64,000 nucleotides of DNA from Gnetum montanum (taxonomy: Eukaryota > Streptophyta > Gnetopsida > Gnetales > Gnetaceae): positions 340,099-404,098 of the forward strand of contig MNCI01004895.1 in assembly GCA_015680685.1 (NCBI GenBank), read 5' to 3'. Position numbers and translations under genes: made by a program. Positions 48,640 to 58,970 of this stretch are shown here, piece after piece (the stretch's first letter is position 1; every line of letters begins with the position of its first letter). The notes beneath the pieces are model-generated. The model ran no database searches, was not told where the DNA came from, and was given only the letters and a program-made list of their open reading frames with translations.

Positions 48640-49845
48640 TGTAGTATGGCTTGAGATACAAGTGATTCATTGAGTTGGTGAACTCATTGTCGTCCATGTT
48701 CACCAACTTGAAGGCTCCATTCCCGAAGGCTTTAGTGACCATGTAAGGACATTCCTAATTAGTTGAGAATTTTCTCACATGCTCACGAATGACCTTGAGG
48801 ATGAGGTCTCCCTATTGCATTGTTCATCAATGCGGGTTTGCATGGTGCTTCTTCTATTGCTTTCTTTGGAAGTGCTCAATGCATTTTAACATCTATGCAC
48901 ATTCCTCTTCCACTGAGTCGAGGTTGATTATTCATGACTCATTATTCTGGGCTTTGCTCATGACATCCGCGAGGATCATCTAGAGTGAGGGTACCTACAA
49001 CTCAAGAGGCAACACAACTTCAGATCCATAAACGAGACTATAAGGGGTCTTACTTATTGTAGTTCTGCACATTATTCTGTAGGCCCACAGGACGTAGAGG
49101 ATTTTCTCGTGCCACCGCCTCTTGCTGTTGTTAAGCATCCACTTCAACAAGTTGATGATTGACTTATTTGTAGCCTCCACCTACCTGTTCACCTACGGAT
49201 AGTAAGGGAAGAAAATGATTATTTAATGCCTAGATTACTATAGAAGGTTTAGGTTTCCATACTGCTGAACTGTGGTTCATTTTTTATCACAATAGTCACT
49301 GGAAGCTCAAACCTTGTTACGATGTTGTCGAGGGTGAAATGGAAAATTTGCTGAGACATAGTCTTTCTTAGGGGAATAGCTTTCACCCACTTGGTAAAAT
49401 ACTCAGTGGCAGTGATAATGAAGCTATGCCCTATGGAGGACTTAGGTGTGATAAGCTCTATGAGGTCTAATCCCCATCGTTGGAAGGGCCACGTGATTTG
49501 CGTTGGGTGTAGGTTTGTAGGCAAAACATGTATGAGATTTGAAATCACATTCCATGTGGGGCCAGTAGTACCCTAGGCATCTAATTTTGGCAGTCATAGC
49601 CCTAGGTGCTATGTGTCCATTGCATAACCCCTCATGTACTTCATTAACTACCTTCTACGCTTACTCACCACCCACACATACTAGCAATATCCCGTCGTAG
49701 GAACATCTACATAGGGTGTTGTTCCGCATACATACGTATTGCTAAGCATGCTTACGAATTGCATCCCTCTGGGTAGATGTCAATCCTCTAGGGGGTTCAT
49801 CGTGCTATAGATAAGTTTTTACGTTGGCATACCATTCTTGGGTAT
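48640..49845 (-). pseudogene. Element B integrase, decayed
   Basis: Minus strand. Zinc module region around 49640-49560 is heavily broken. Core, open at 49548-49249: 'RWGLDLIELITPKSSIGHSF' (first Asp), 'VIKNEPQFSSMET' where the second catalytic Asp is Lys, then 'EATNKSIINLL' (Glu; 49180-49140). 'KRRWHEKILYVLWAYRIMCR' and 'PYSLVYGSEVVLPLEL' follow. The C-terminus ends near 48640. In A the same second-Asp position is Glu. Confidence 0.85.
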
Positions 49846-50440
49846 CCGCAGCATTGACAGATGCCACATGTTCCACCTGAGTAATAGGCTCTCCGCATTC
49901 TATGATCGAGGTTGGTAGGTTTTCCAGGGAATGTGATGGAATGTTTAACATGAGGGTAGCTAAGGCATCTACCATGGTGTTCTTGTCACATGGCACATGT
50001 TGCATATCTATGGTTGCAAATTTCTTAAGAAAGATTTTTTCTAGGTTGTAGTAGGGTTGCAGGTGTGTAGCTTTGCAGGGGTAGATCTTAGTGATTTGAT
50101 TTACGACTAGTTGTGAATCTCCCTAGACTACTAGGTGTTCTATGTGTAGCACTAAGGTAGTTAAGAGGCCTCTGAGCAGCCCCTCGTATTCTACCATGTT
50201 CTTGGTGCAAGGGAACGTAAATCAATAAGTAGATGGGTGTATTTCCCCAGAAGGAACTGTGATTATGGTAGCGACGCTACCTCCTGGTGCGGTTGAGGTG
50301 TCGTTGAAATATAAGGTGGCGTCAAAATGTGATGGGATGGTGTTGACATTGCTAATGTATTCTTCTGGGAATTCAAGGTTTGTGGTTGCTTGGTCGTCGA
50401 CTGGCGAAGCCATGAGTTGGGTCGCTATGGCTTGACCCTT
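49846..50440 (-). pseudogene. Element B second RNase H domain, decayed
   Basis: Minus strand. 'DATLYFNDTSTAPGGSVATI' (first Asp drifted within FDG to FND), 'NMVEYEGLLRGLL' (Glu), 'GDSQLVVNQITKIYPCKA' (Asp kept), 'MQHVPCDKNTMVDALATL' (last Asp). Better kept than in A. Same archaeal-type RNase H as in Tat/Ogre elements. Confidence 0.8.
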
Positions 50441-52023
50441 TGTCGACGATTGACTTACATAGCATAGATCAAACTCGGTAGTTATTGCCTTCCATTGGGC
50501 TATCCTGCTACTTTCGTATAAGTTGTTAATGATAGCTTGAAGTATATTACTTTTGCAAATGATGTTGGTTGTACTGCGGAATAAGTAATGCTACCACTTT
50601 TTAAGTGAAAACACTAGGGCCTGGCAATTCCTCTCCACTTTGTTGTATTTTGCCTCATGCGCTACTAGTGCATGACTCAGGTAGTACACTGGTATCTTAG
50701 AACCATCATCTCACTTCTGACATAGCAGTGTCATGACAGATGTATCGGAGGTGGAAAGGTAGATAAAGAAGGGTTTATCCCTTTGTGGCAGATGCATAGT
50801 TGGGAGGTATGAGAGTTCCTTCTTTAGGTCGTCGAAGGCTTGTTGACACTGGGTTGTCCATTCGAAGTTAATCCCCTTCTTCACAAGATGTTGCATGGGG
50901 TGTAACTTGTCGATCAACCTTGCTATAAACCTTCGAATGAACTACACTCTACCTTGCAAACCACGTAACTCCTTAAGGTTTGTGGGAGGTGTTAGGTTGA
51001 CGATGGCCTTGACTTTGTCAGGGTCCACTCGTATTCTGGCCTTTGATACTATGAACCCTAACATGCATCTAGGTTTCACCCTAAAGATGCACTTCTTAGG
51101 ATTGAGGCATAAGTCGTGCATTTGGTAGCATTTGAGGACTACCTCTAGATTGTGCGGGTGGTCAGCCACCTCCTTAGACTTGACTGCTATATCATCCATG
51201 TAGTCGTTTAATGTTTCTAGGATGTAGTCACTGAAAATATAAGTTATGGCTTGCTGGTACGTTGCTCCATCATTTTTGAGCCTGAAGGGCATCATGGTGT
51301 AGTAGAAGGTTCCCCATGGGGTCATGAAGGTTGTTGACAGTTGGTGCTCTGGGTTAATGTGGATTTGATTGTATCTAGAGAAACCATCCATGAAGGATAG
51401 TAGAGCATGGCCAGCTGTGGTGTTGATGAGCTAATCAATGCTTGGGAGTTGGAAGTTATCTTTGATCATTTCCTTGTTCAAGTCCCAGAAGTATATACAG
51501 ATCTGTATTTCTCCCATTTTCTTCAAAACCACAATGATGTTGGACACCCACCCCAAATAGTCAACCGCGTAGATGAAACCTACTTGGTATAGATTTGTGA
51601 TTTCATCCCTCACAGCTAGTGCGATTTCTGGCTTAACTTTGTGAGCCTTCTACTTGACTTCCTTCATGTGTGGGTCTAGGACGATGTTGTGCTAAATCAT
51701 CCATGGATCCAGACCTAGCATGTCACTGTTTGACAATACAAAGACATCGATGTTGTCTTGCAGGATCTTGGCTACATTTTCATGTGTTTGCATGTCTAGG
51801 AGGGAGCTGAGTTTTAACGTATTCACTTCCCTCTTTAACGTGGTCATAGGCGTCTCGACGAGAGGGTCCTCGGTTACATCTCCAACCTCTAAGTCTAGGG
51901 CTTGGACCAGATGCTTGGGCCAGTCTAGGGATGCTTCTAAGGCTACTACGATGCTAGTTCTGGTCAACTACTAGTCGATCATATCAGGGTTCAACTACCT
52001 CGTGAGCTTTCCCTGTGGCCCTA
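50441..52023 (-). pseudogene. pol: Element B reverse transcriptase and first RNase H, decayed
   Basis: Minus strand. 51967-51692: 'HLVQALDLEVGDVTEDPL', the pol N-terminus also seen in A. 51613-51431 'RDEITNLYQVGFIYAVDYLG' and 'YFWDLNKEMIKDNFQLPSID'. 51391-50942, the longest open piece (149 codons): 'MDGFSRYNQIHINPEHQLST', 'YMDDIAVKSKEV' (catalytic YMDD), 'LGFIVSKARIRVDPDKVKAI'. Connection and RNase H: 50917-50711 'FEWTTQCQQAFDDLKKEL' and on to about 50480. A pyrimidine-rich run ending in TAG at 52025-52024 precedes it, as in A. Confidence 0.9.
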
Positions 52024-52199
52024 CTAACGTTAAAGGTGTGGAAAGGTTACGATGGGTTTCCATCTCTTGCTCAACTTGCCAACATAGAATGAAAGCTTGG
52101 TTAAGTGGCATCTGTTGGCAGAGATTGTGTGTAATGAAAATTTGCAAAGCAATGACGATATGAAACTTGAGAAGTGTGATGATATAAAGATTGTAAGTT

Positions 52200-52690
52200 T
52201 GCCAGTTTAGGGTCATGGCGGACTGCTAAGGCACAAGAGCGTAGAACTACTAAAGGTGTAACACTGCCAATGTAAAGTGCGAAGTTGTGTGACTGTTGAT
52301 ATGCAAATGCCAAACTGCTATTTTAGTTTCATTTCGGACTGCCAAATTGCAACATGCGAAATCTTAACATGCAAAATAATAGTATGCAAAACGGGAAACT
52401 TCGAGTATGAGAAGTGCCAAACCATTAATATGAAAACACGAACTACAAACATGAAACCACTAGAAATTGTGACATTGCTCATGTGGAAGAAGATGTGAAA
52501 ACCACTGATGTAAGCATGTGGTGTTGTTAGTTCAACGTCATTGTAGATTGCAAATGTAATAGGTCAAAACTACTAGTTTAGGGTCTTTTCGGACCGTTGG
52601 AGGTGCAACCATGCTAAGATTGCTAGTTTAAGGTCTTTTCAGACTAGTGCATATTGCAATTGCGAGGATTACTATTTTAAGGTCTATTCG
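52200..52690 (-). repeat. Minisatellite 2 of element B (between pol and antisense gene)
   Basis: Degenerate units with 'gtctgaaaagaccttaaac' (minus strand) at variable spacing, more eroded than in A; its middle (52260-52500) is disrupted by A-rich sequence. Same position relative to the modules as 34060-34515 in A. Confidence 0.72.
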
Positions 52691-52712
52691 GATCCTTAAC
52701 AAAAAACAAAAT

Positions 52713-52736
52713 TATATATATATATATATATATATA
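52713..52736. repeat. (TA)n microsatellite
   Basis: About twelve TA units just upstream of the antisense gene's promoter region. Confidence 0.95.
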
Positions 52737-52853
52737 CACATTTTGTTCTTGGGAAGGCAAGTATCTGGCCTAAGGCATGTCAAGCCTTTAATGCTAATAG
52801 TGTTATGATGTCATGGCGAGCATGCTACGCTATACCGCATGCTCCGCATTAAT

Positions 52854-52872
52854 CAGAGAGAGAGAGAGAGAG
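52854..52872 (+). repeat. (GA)n microsatellite
   Basis: Nine or so AG units about 30 bases before the TATA-like box. GA tracts are common in plant core promoters; absent in A, so not required by the family. Confidence 0.9.
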
Positions 52873-52900
52873 GCAAGTTTCCCCACCTTGTCATTACGGC

Positions 52901-52908
52901 TATAAAGA
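52901..52908 (+). promoter_or_regulatory. Putative TATA box of the antisense gene in element B
   Basis: TATAAAGA in GGCTATAAAGAGGGG, homologous to 33888-33895 in A, with matching downstream blocks 'AGAGC' and 'GAGCCCACA'. Exon 1 follows within about 130 bases. Confidence 0.65.
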
Positions 52909-53029
52909 GGGGTCAAACCTTGGTGATTTCCCCATTTTTACTGTAAGAGCGTAGAGCCCACATTGGAGTACAAGGTGATTTTGGAGCACGGAGCAATTGT
53001 GTTAACCGACTAGTAAGGCGAGTTTCTTT

Positions 53030-56000
53030 TTTGCAGTGAAAGCTGTAAATCTGCAAGTCAGACGATCGCTCCTAAGACTCATTTGGTGCTTGCAAGGGTT
53101 GAGAAGGTGAAGAAGACCCTAGGGCATGCATCACAAGCACACGTTGCGGTGTGGTATAGCACACCATTGACCTAGTAAGTTACTACGTTTCTTTGCCTTT
53201 TTTTCTTGCACTTTTTGCTGTTCTCCACTCTTGTTTTGTATCCTATTTTCTTTGCGTCTATCCTTGGCTACCTATGTTTTTTCTTTTTTGGTCATGTCAT
53301 TTTAATCCCTACATCACCGCTACCACCGTTTTGATCATGGAAGATGCATAAATGTTATGTCGTGGTTGCATGTAAGGCCGTTGAAACTACCATTGCCGTG
53401 GTTGTCATAACTACGGGGGCTAGGACCATTTAAGTTGTTTGACCCTAGCATGCCGTAACATAAAACCCCTGAGAGGGCTAGGCCATGTATGATGTGGAAA
53501 CACAACACATGTTTTGTTAGAGTGTGTTATCAATTGTTTTGTTACTACACTAGGCTCATTTGCATGTTCTTGCTACGTTAGGATTTCAAGCCCTTGCTAC
53601 GCTATGTACGGTCATAGGGTTATGCTACACTATGTACATGGATTGCTAGATGTTGCTACGTTGTGCATGTATTACCTTTAAGTATGATGCTAACATTTGT
53701 TGATTGCATCATGCAAGGCTGGGCCAAGGTCTAGGCTAATCATTTTGGACATTAGAGGGATCCTGTGCCATGTAAGTAGACCTACGGCAAATGCCCCTTC
53801 TCCCAAGATACGTATAGGAGAGCAAGGGGTTTGGTTTAGGATAGGGGCATGGGACTTCTTGCAATTCCTTCTCGACCACTTTAGTGTGATCGTTTGGTCC
53901 TCCCTAGAGGAGGTGGAGGCATCTAGCATAATAGAAGCCATGTTGCTTGGGGCAAGTCACGGTGTTTTGAGATTTTTTACCGATGGGGCAATCATGGGTA
54001 GGTAGGGAGAGGGATCCAGCCAACACCCAACAGGGTTAAGATGTTTAGCGTAGATTTGGAACATGCCTGAATACAACTACTACCACTAGTACAACACACT
54101 ATTCCTTGCACGTTACATGGCGACGTGCTTTCAGAACCCACAAGGGACTATCTACTGTGCTAGCGGGTCCATTTTGCAACCTTGCTCCGTTGTGTTATGC
54201 AACGCTGGCCATATTGGATGAATGCTAAGAGTATGTGTTTTTCACTAGGTTTTTTGTTAATGATGACGAGGTTCACGACTGACTAGGTCTGCTGGCTACG
54301 GCGCAGCTAGCCCTACAAGAGTTCTCTTCTGCCAAGAACTTGAGGGCCGGTGTGATCGATCAGTGTAGGGGAGAATACCATACCTACCCAAGCATGTTTT
54401 ATGTTCCCTATAATCTATGTAGGGAGAAGGGCTTGTTGGATAAGGAGTGGGAAGAACCCTTTAAGTCAGTCACCGTTGAAGAAGCTATGATGGTTGAACT
54501 CCCATTGTTCCCGTTACCATATAGACCTAGTGGGTCAAACAGCAAGTGTTGTGTGCTCAAGTGTTTTTGCAATCCATGTATTTTTTGTGTCGTTATGCTA
54601 AGCATGTTTTGTATAAATTGTTGTAGGGGTGAAGAAGCCCCAGGAGGTGACGGTCGTAACTACCGAGACACAAGGGGCAAGCAGCTACTTCAAATACAGT
54701 GAAGTAGTAGCAAGCCAGTGCTAGTTAGACCAGAGGACCTTGGATTCCTTGGTCAAGAACATTCAAAAGGCAAGGCTTATGGATCTATTCATGGCCCTGA
54801 ATCTGAGTGTTCTAGTCATTGAGATGCTTTCCCTAGTCAACTCCTTTTCTAAGAGGGCAAGCCATTTTTGCATGTGCGTATGGGACGTGCGGGTGGTCAT
54901 TGAAATCAATGACTAGCTATTTATGGACTTGTTCAGTGTTCCTGCCAACAATGTTCCCATAGGGTTGAGGCGCAAGCAGGAGTTGACCCTTATGAAGAAG
55001 GATATCGAGGAGTGGTTGTGGCTCGTTAAGGAGCAAAAAGGATTCCCCATGGATAAGCTTAAGAGTGGACCCACCATGGAGATTTACCCGGTCTTCCGTG
55101 CCTACGCATTCCCCCAACTGCTCACCCAAGGAAAATTCTTGGGGCTCAAGCAGGCTTGGATAATGTGGGAGGTTATGAAAGAGGGGGCCCATTATAACTG
55201 GGCTACCTTCCTATGTAAAGGCTTGCAGGCTGAGATTTTGGAACTTTGTGAAAAAATGGATTCTCGCTCCAACATACACTATGCCTTCTACATAGGTTGT
55301 CTAAAGTGCTTTGCGGAGTTTCTGGTGGTTCGAGAGGATGGAGCTTGGGTTGTGCAAGATCGTAACCAGATCTCCAAGCCATGGATTCGAAAGATCCTCT
55401 AGATCACGTGAGCCCAAGATCTCCCAAAAGTGGTTGGGGAGTCATTTTCTATAACGATCAAAGGTCTAGTGGCTTGCAGCGTTCGTGGCCAGGACAGCGT
55501 GGGAGAGACGCCCCTTGCTATAGCTGGTAGCATGATGTGGGGGGAATGTCTCATTGCTGAGACTATTCCCAAGGAGTTATGGAGGGAAAGACCTCCCCTA
55601 GCCAAGGAAACCCTTCGCCTGGAGGAAGAGGAGGGACAAAGACTGTAGCTTAAGCTGCAAAGGATGTAATTCCCCATTGGTAAATGTTTTCGTATAATGC
55701 TTACTTTGCTACTGTTTGCTATGCTATGCTGCGCTAGACAGTGTAGCATAGTGTAGCACTTGCTTTGAGCTTAATTTGTTCTTGATCGATGCAAACATGT
55801 CCTTTTTGCTAGTAGAGGAAGAAGAAGAAGAAGAAGAAGAAGGTGATGAAGAAGTATTGGCCCTTAAGACAAGGGCGACGAATGATGATGCAGAGGCTTT
55901 AATTTCTAAGAAGAGGGCCCTGGTCAAAAATAAGGGAGCTCTTGCTTCCAAGATAGGGGATCTTGTCATTAGGGATCCTCCTATTAATGAAGAGGTGCCT

Positions 56001-57507
56001 CCCTTGAATAAACAAGAAGTTGGTCTCCTGAAGGGAAAGGCACCAGCGCATGAGGAAGGGGCTTGTATGGACTTGGGAGGGCCCTCCACTAAGGCTACTG
56101 CCATCATCTTACATCAACAAGAAGAGAGACCACAGTATGATGTTGGTGAGTTTGATGATACATCTACTTCATTGTAGTCCATTTTGCCCATTTCTAATAT
56201 GCTTAGTTATGCAACAGGTGCTATTGCTGATGCTGTGAGACCTCCTATGATTCGTGTAGAGTCATGGGCCGAGATCCCTAATAAGTTTACGTTCGTGCAG
56301 GGTCTTGTCGATGACATGATCAAATGCCTTCAGTAGGTGGACCCTGATGCGGGTAAGTAGTAGTATTAAATGCTCCTATGTTGTTATGCTAAAAAATTTT
56401 GAGTTCATTGGTTTTGCTATGCTAACGCGATTGCTACGCTCTTCGTGTGGACGTAGCCTCTCGGCTCAAATGGGACCTAGCACGAACAATGAAAGTTGGT
56501 GCCATGCCTACACTCTCACCTGACGTGACCTAAGTGCCTAGTCGCATGTTTGATGAGGATCATAAGTGCGTCTTGCACTCAGCACGCTCTCTATGGGAGT
56601 ACAAGCGCATCAACGAGGACCTGTGGAAATGGGTCCAAAAGGCTAAGCAAAGAGAGGCCGAATTGGTCGTTGATGTGGAGGATCTTATGTCGAAGAACGA
56701 GTTCCTCATAAACTGTAACCTTGATGCTGAGGACTAGCACAAGGCTGTAGAAGATTATGCCAGATTTTGGACTGTTGTTCGTTAGAATGTTGAATCCACT
56801 CATGAGATAGTTAAATAACAAATGTAGATGGAGTTGCTAACCCAGAAGTATGAAGACATGAAAGACATCAGTGCCAAGGTTTTCAAATGGGGGCGAACCC
56901 AAAGAAATCACAAACACGTGTACAAGCTAGATAATGATACCCATTGAAAATTGTATAGAGACGCTACTGTGGAGGAATTCACGTATGAAGCATTCATGAA
57001 TTCCATCAACGCTTCTAAGTCCTATGCTAAGTTCAAGGAGCAGGTAAAGGTTACAGAATCTCTTGACTTAAAAGTGGACCTTCCTATAGGAGAGACCAAA
57101 ATCTCCTCCCTTTCCCCAAGACCTCTAATATGGACGACTGTGGAAAGGGAGAGAGTCGTGGCTGCAAATGCTAAACCTAGTGATAGGCGTTGGATGGACA
57201 TCACAACATAGGAGATCTGACGTCTCCTTGGGCTTGACCTAGATCGGATACCCTTTGAGACCAGTGTAGGCACCTCTCAAGTTAGTGACTTTACTATGTA
57301 AATGCTCGTGCTAAGTTATAGTTCATGTTTGTTGCCTTGACTGATTACTTCATTCCCACGATGCAGGCTCCATATGAGGATGCAAGGCCCGTAGGGGAAG
57401 GGAATGAAGAACTAGCATCGGCAGAAGGAAAAATAGGGGAAGATGATGCACAAGTAGATGAAGTGGAGGTGAATAGTGAGGACAATGCAAGTAGAGACAA
57501 CCCATGA
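53030..57507 (+). pseudogene. Antisense gene of element B: HAD-like domain, retroelement-associated middle, Glu-rich and helical parts; multi-exon, decayed
   Basis: Exons: about 53030-53174, 53719-55679 (with a possible extra intron near 54545-54628), 55813-56352, 56457-57297, 57367-57507 (TGA). Introns begin GTAAGT, GTAAAT, GTAAGT, GTAAAT and sit where A has them. HAD/NIF-like part 53719-54003: 'SRLIILDIRGILCH' (motif I as DxxG, second Asp absent), 'WDFLQFLLDHFSVIVWSSLE' (motif II-like Ser). Middle: 54923-55402 open, 160 codons, 'LKQAWIMWEVMKEGAHYNWA'. Glu run at 55817-55850. Helical part 56534-56737. Acidic C-terminus. A poly(A) signal lies 84 bases after the stop. It overlaps no sense ORF. 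Stops (54004, 55400, 56175 and others) show the copy is dead. Function unknown. Confidence 0.75.
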
Positions 57508-57590
57508 TAGCATGGGATTTTTTTTTTGAAATTTTGCAAACATTGAAATTTTGAAATTTTTGCAAACATTGCCAACAAGCACAAGTTTTG

Positions 57591-57596
57591 AATAAA
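57591..57596 (+). terminator. Poly(A) signal of the antisense gene in element B
   Basis: AATAAA after a T-rich stretch, 84 bases past the predicted stop and before minisatellite 1. Gives the antisense gene a full set of start and end signals on the plus strand. Confidence 0.55.
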
Positions 57597-57654
57597 ATGA
57601 AATACTTCAGAAAAGAAACTGGCTTTTTGCATTAGCTTGCATATCATGTAAAGT

Positions 57655-58065
57655 TTTCATGCTTTCATATGCTATTTTTAGGCCATTTCGGGCTAATGCT
57701 AGTTTTAGGCCATTGTGGGCCATTGCATAACATGCCAGAAGGATTATGTTTTAGCAAAACGAAAAGCAACAATGTTAATTTTAGGCCATTTCAGGTCATT
57801 GCCGAAAGAGATAGTACGTAAATGAAGAAAAAAGCAACAATGCTAGTTTTAGGTCATTTTGGCCCATAGTGTAGCATGCTAGAAGGATGGCATGTTAGCA
57901 AAGTGAAAAGCAATTATGCTAGTTTTAAGCAATTTCGTGCCATAGCATAGCATGCCAAAAGGATGGCATGTTAATAAAGTGAAAAGCAACAATGCTAGTT
58001 TTAGGCCATCTTGGGCCATAGTGTAGCATGCCTAAAGGATGGCATGTTAACACAATAGAAAGCAA
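57655..58065 (-). repeat. Minisatellite 1 of element B (between antisense gene and protease)
   Basis: About eight units of 45-65 bp: 'gctagttttaggccatttcg' then 'ggccatagcatagcatgcc', 'aaaaggatggcatgttag', 'caaagtgaaaagcaacaat'. Core GGCC..GGCC inverted repeat as in A (29465-29745). 58066-58480 up to the protease is non-coding. Confidence 0.82.
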
Positions 58066-58480
58066 CAATGTACAAGCGATGGAAACTATGTAGGAAGTAG
58101 TAGGGTTGCTACGTTATGCGTAACTGCCTCTTGATCTAACATGGGTTGATCAGAACGTGAGGCCGAGGTATTTTGCCAGGGCCCTCATTCACATCATTGT
58201 CCTCTGCTTGGAAGGGCAACTCAACTCATGTGTTTTCGATTTGGGAGTCAGCTTGCTAAGCCAATCCTTCTATTGGATGGTTAATGCATGTGTCAGCAAG
58301 TGCCTCACTTTTGGAGGTTGTAACCTTTGAGCCCTACTTTGTGTCTACATTAATGATTGCTTGCATCACTACTTCATCACCATGGATCACCACCTCCCAT
58401 GTATGGTAAGAAAATTTCCAGGTGTATAGGCAAGGAGAAAACCCTAAGTTGTGTCAACCATGATCTTCTCAAAATTAGGT

Positions 58481-58970
58481 TAAACCTAGGCATTTCCTCG
58501 ACTACAATGAATGTTGCATCTGTGGGGAACTAGTCCCCTACAACGAAGTCTATGTGAACTGTGCCTTTTACTAGGATGCATGCCCCGTTGAAGGACCTCA
58601 AACATGATGTTGTTGTGGGTTTGATCTGGTCGACCAATCCCAACTTATCCACAATAGGGAAGGGAATGACGTTTGTAGAGGCCCCATCATCAATGTGTAC
58701 CCTTCAAATCCGGTGTTGGCCGACCTGAATTGTGATGAAGAGAGGCACCATAGTCACCTGACCCCCTCTGGGATCTTCCCTAATGGCGTTATCACTGAAA
58801 GTCAATGGAGGTGTCATAGACTTTGTGGGTACAGAGGAAAGCATGACAGAATGGATCACTTCCTCTTCCGCTAGCATGTTCTCATCGATCGGAATCATCG
58901 TTAACATGCAGATTAGAGCCTTGTGGTGAGGTAGAGATGTCATGATTAGGTCGTACAAGCTCAATGTAGC
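58481..58970 (-). pseudogene. Element B aspartic protease, decayed
   Basis: Minus strand. 58964-58704 encodes the linker ending 'TIQVGQHRI'; then 'VHIDDGASTNVIPFPIVDKL' (catalytic Asp-Asp-Gly-Ala) near 58695-58640 and 'RFNLILRRSWLTQLR' near 58490 (Gly of the usual LGRSW turned to Arg). Matches the protease of A at 28627-28960. Few stops remain, yet the key Gly change and TAG codons indicate a dead copy. Confidence 0.82.

Noticed and set aside
55776-56177. Glu-rich ORF of 133 codons as a separate gene
   Set aside because: Its start lies in a conserved intron of the antisense gene and the homologous Glu-rich exon in A is spliced from upstream; it is one exon of a larger gene.
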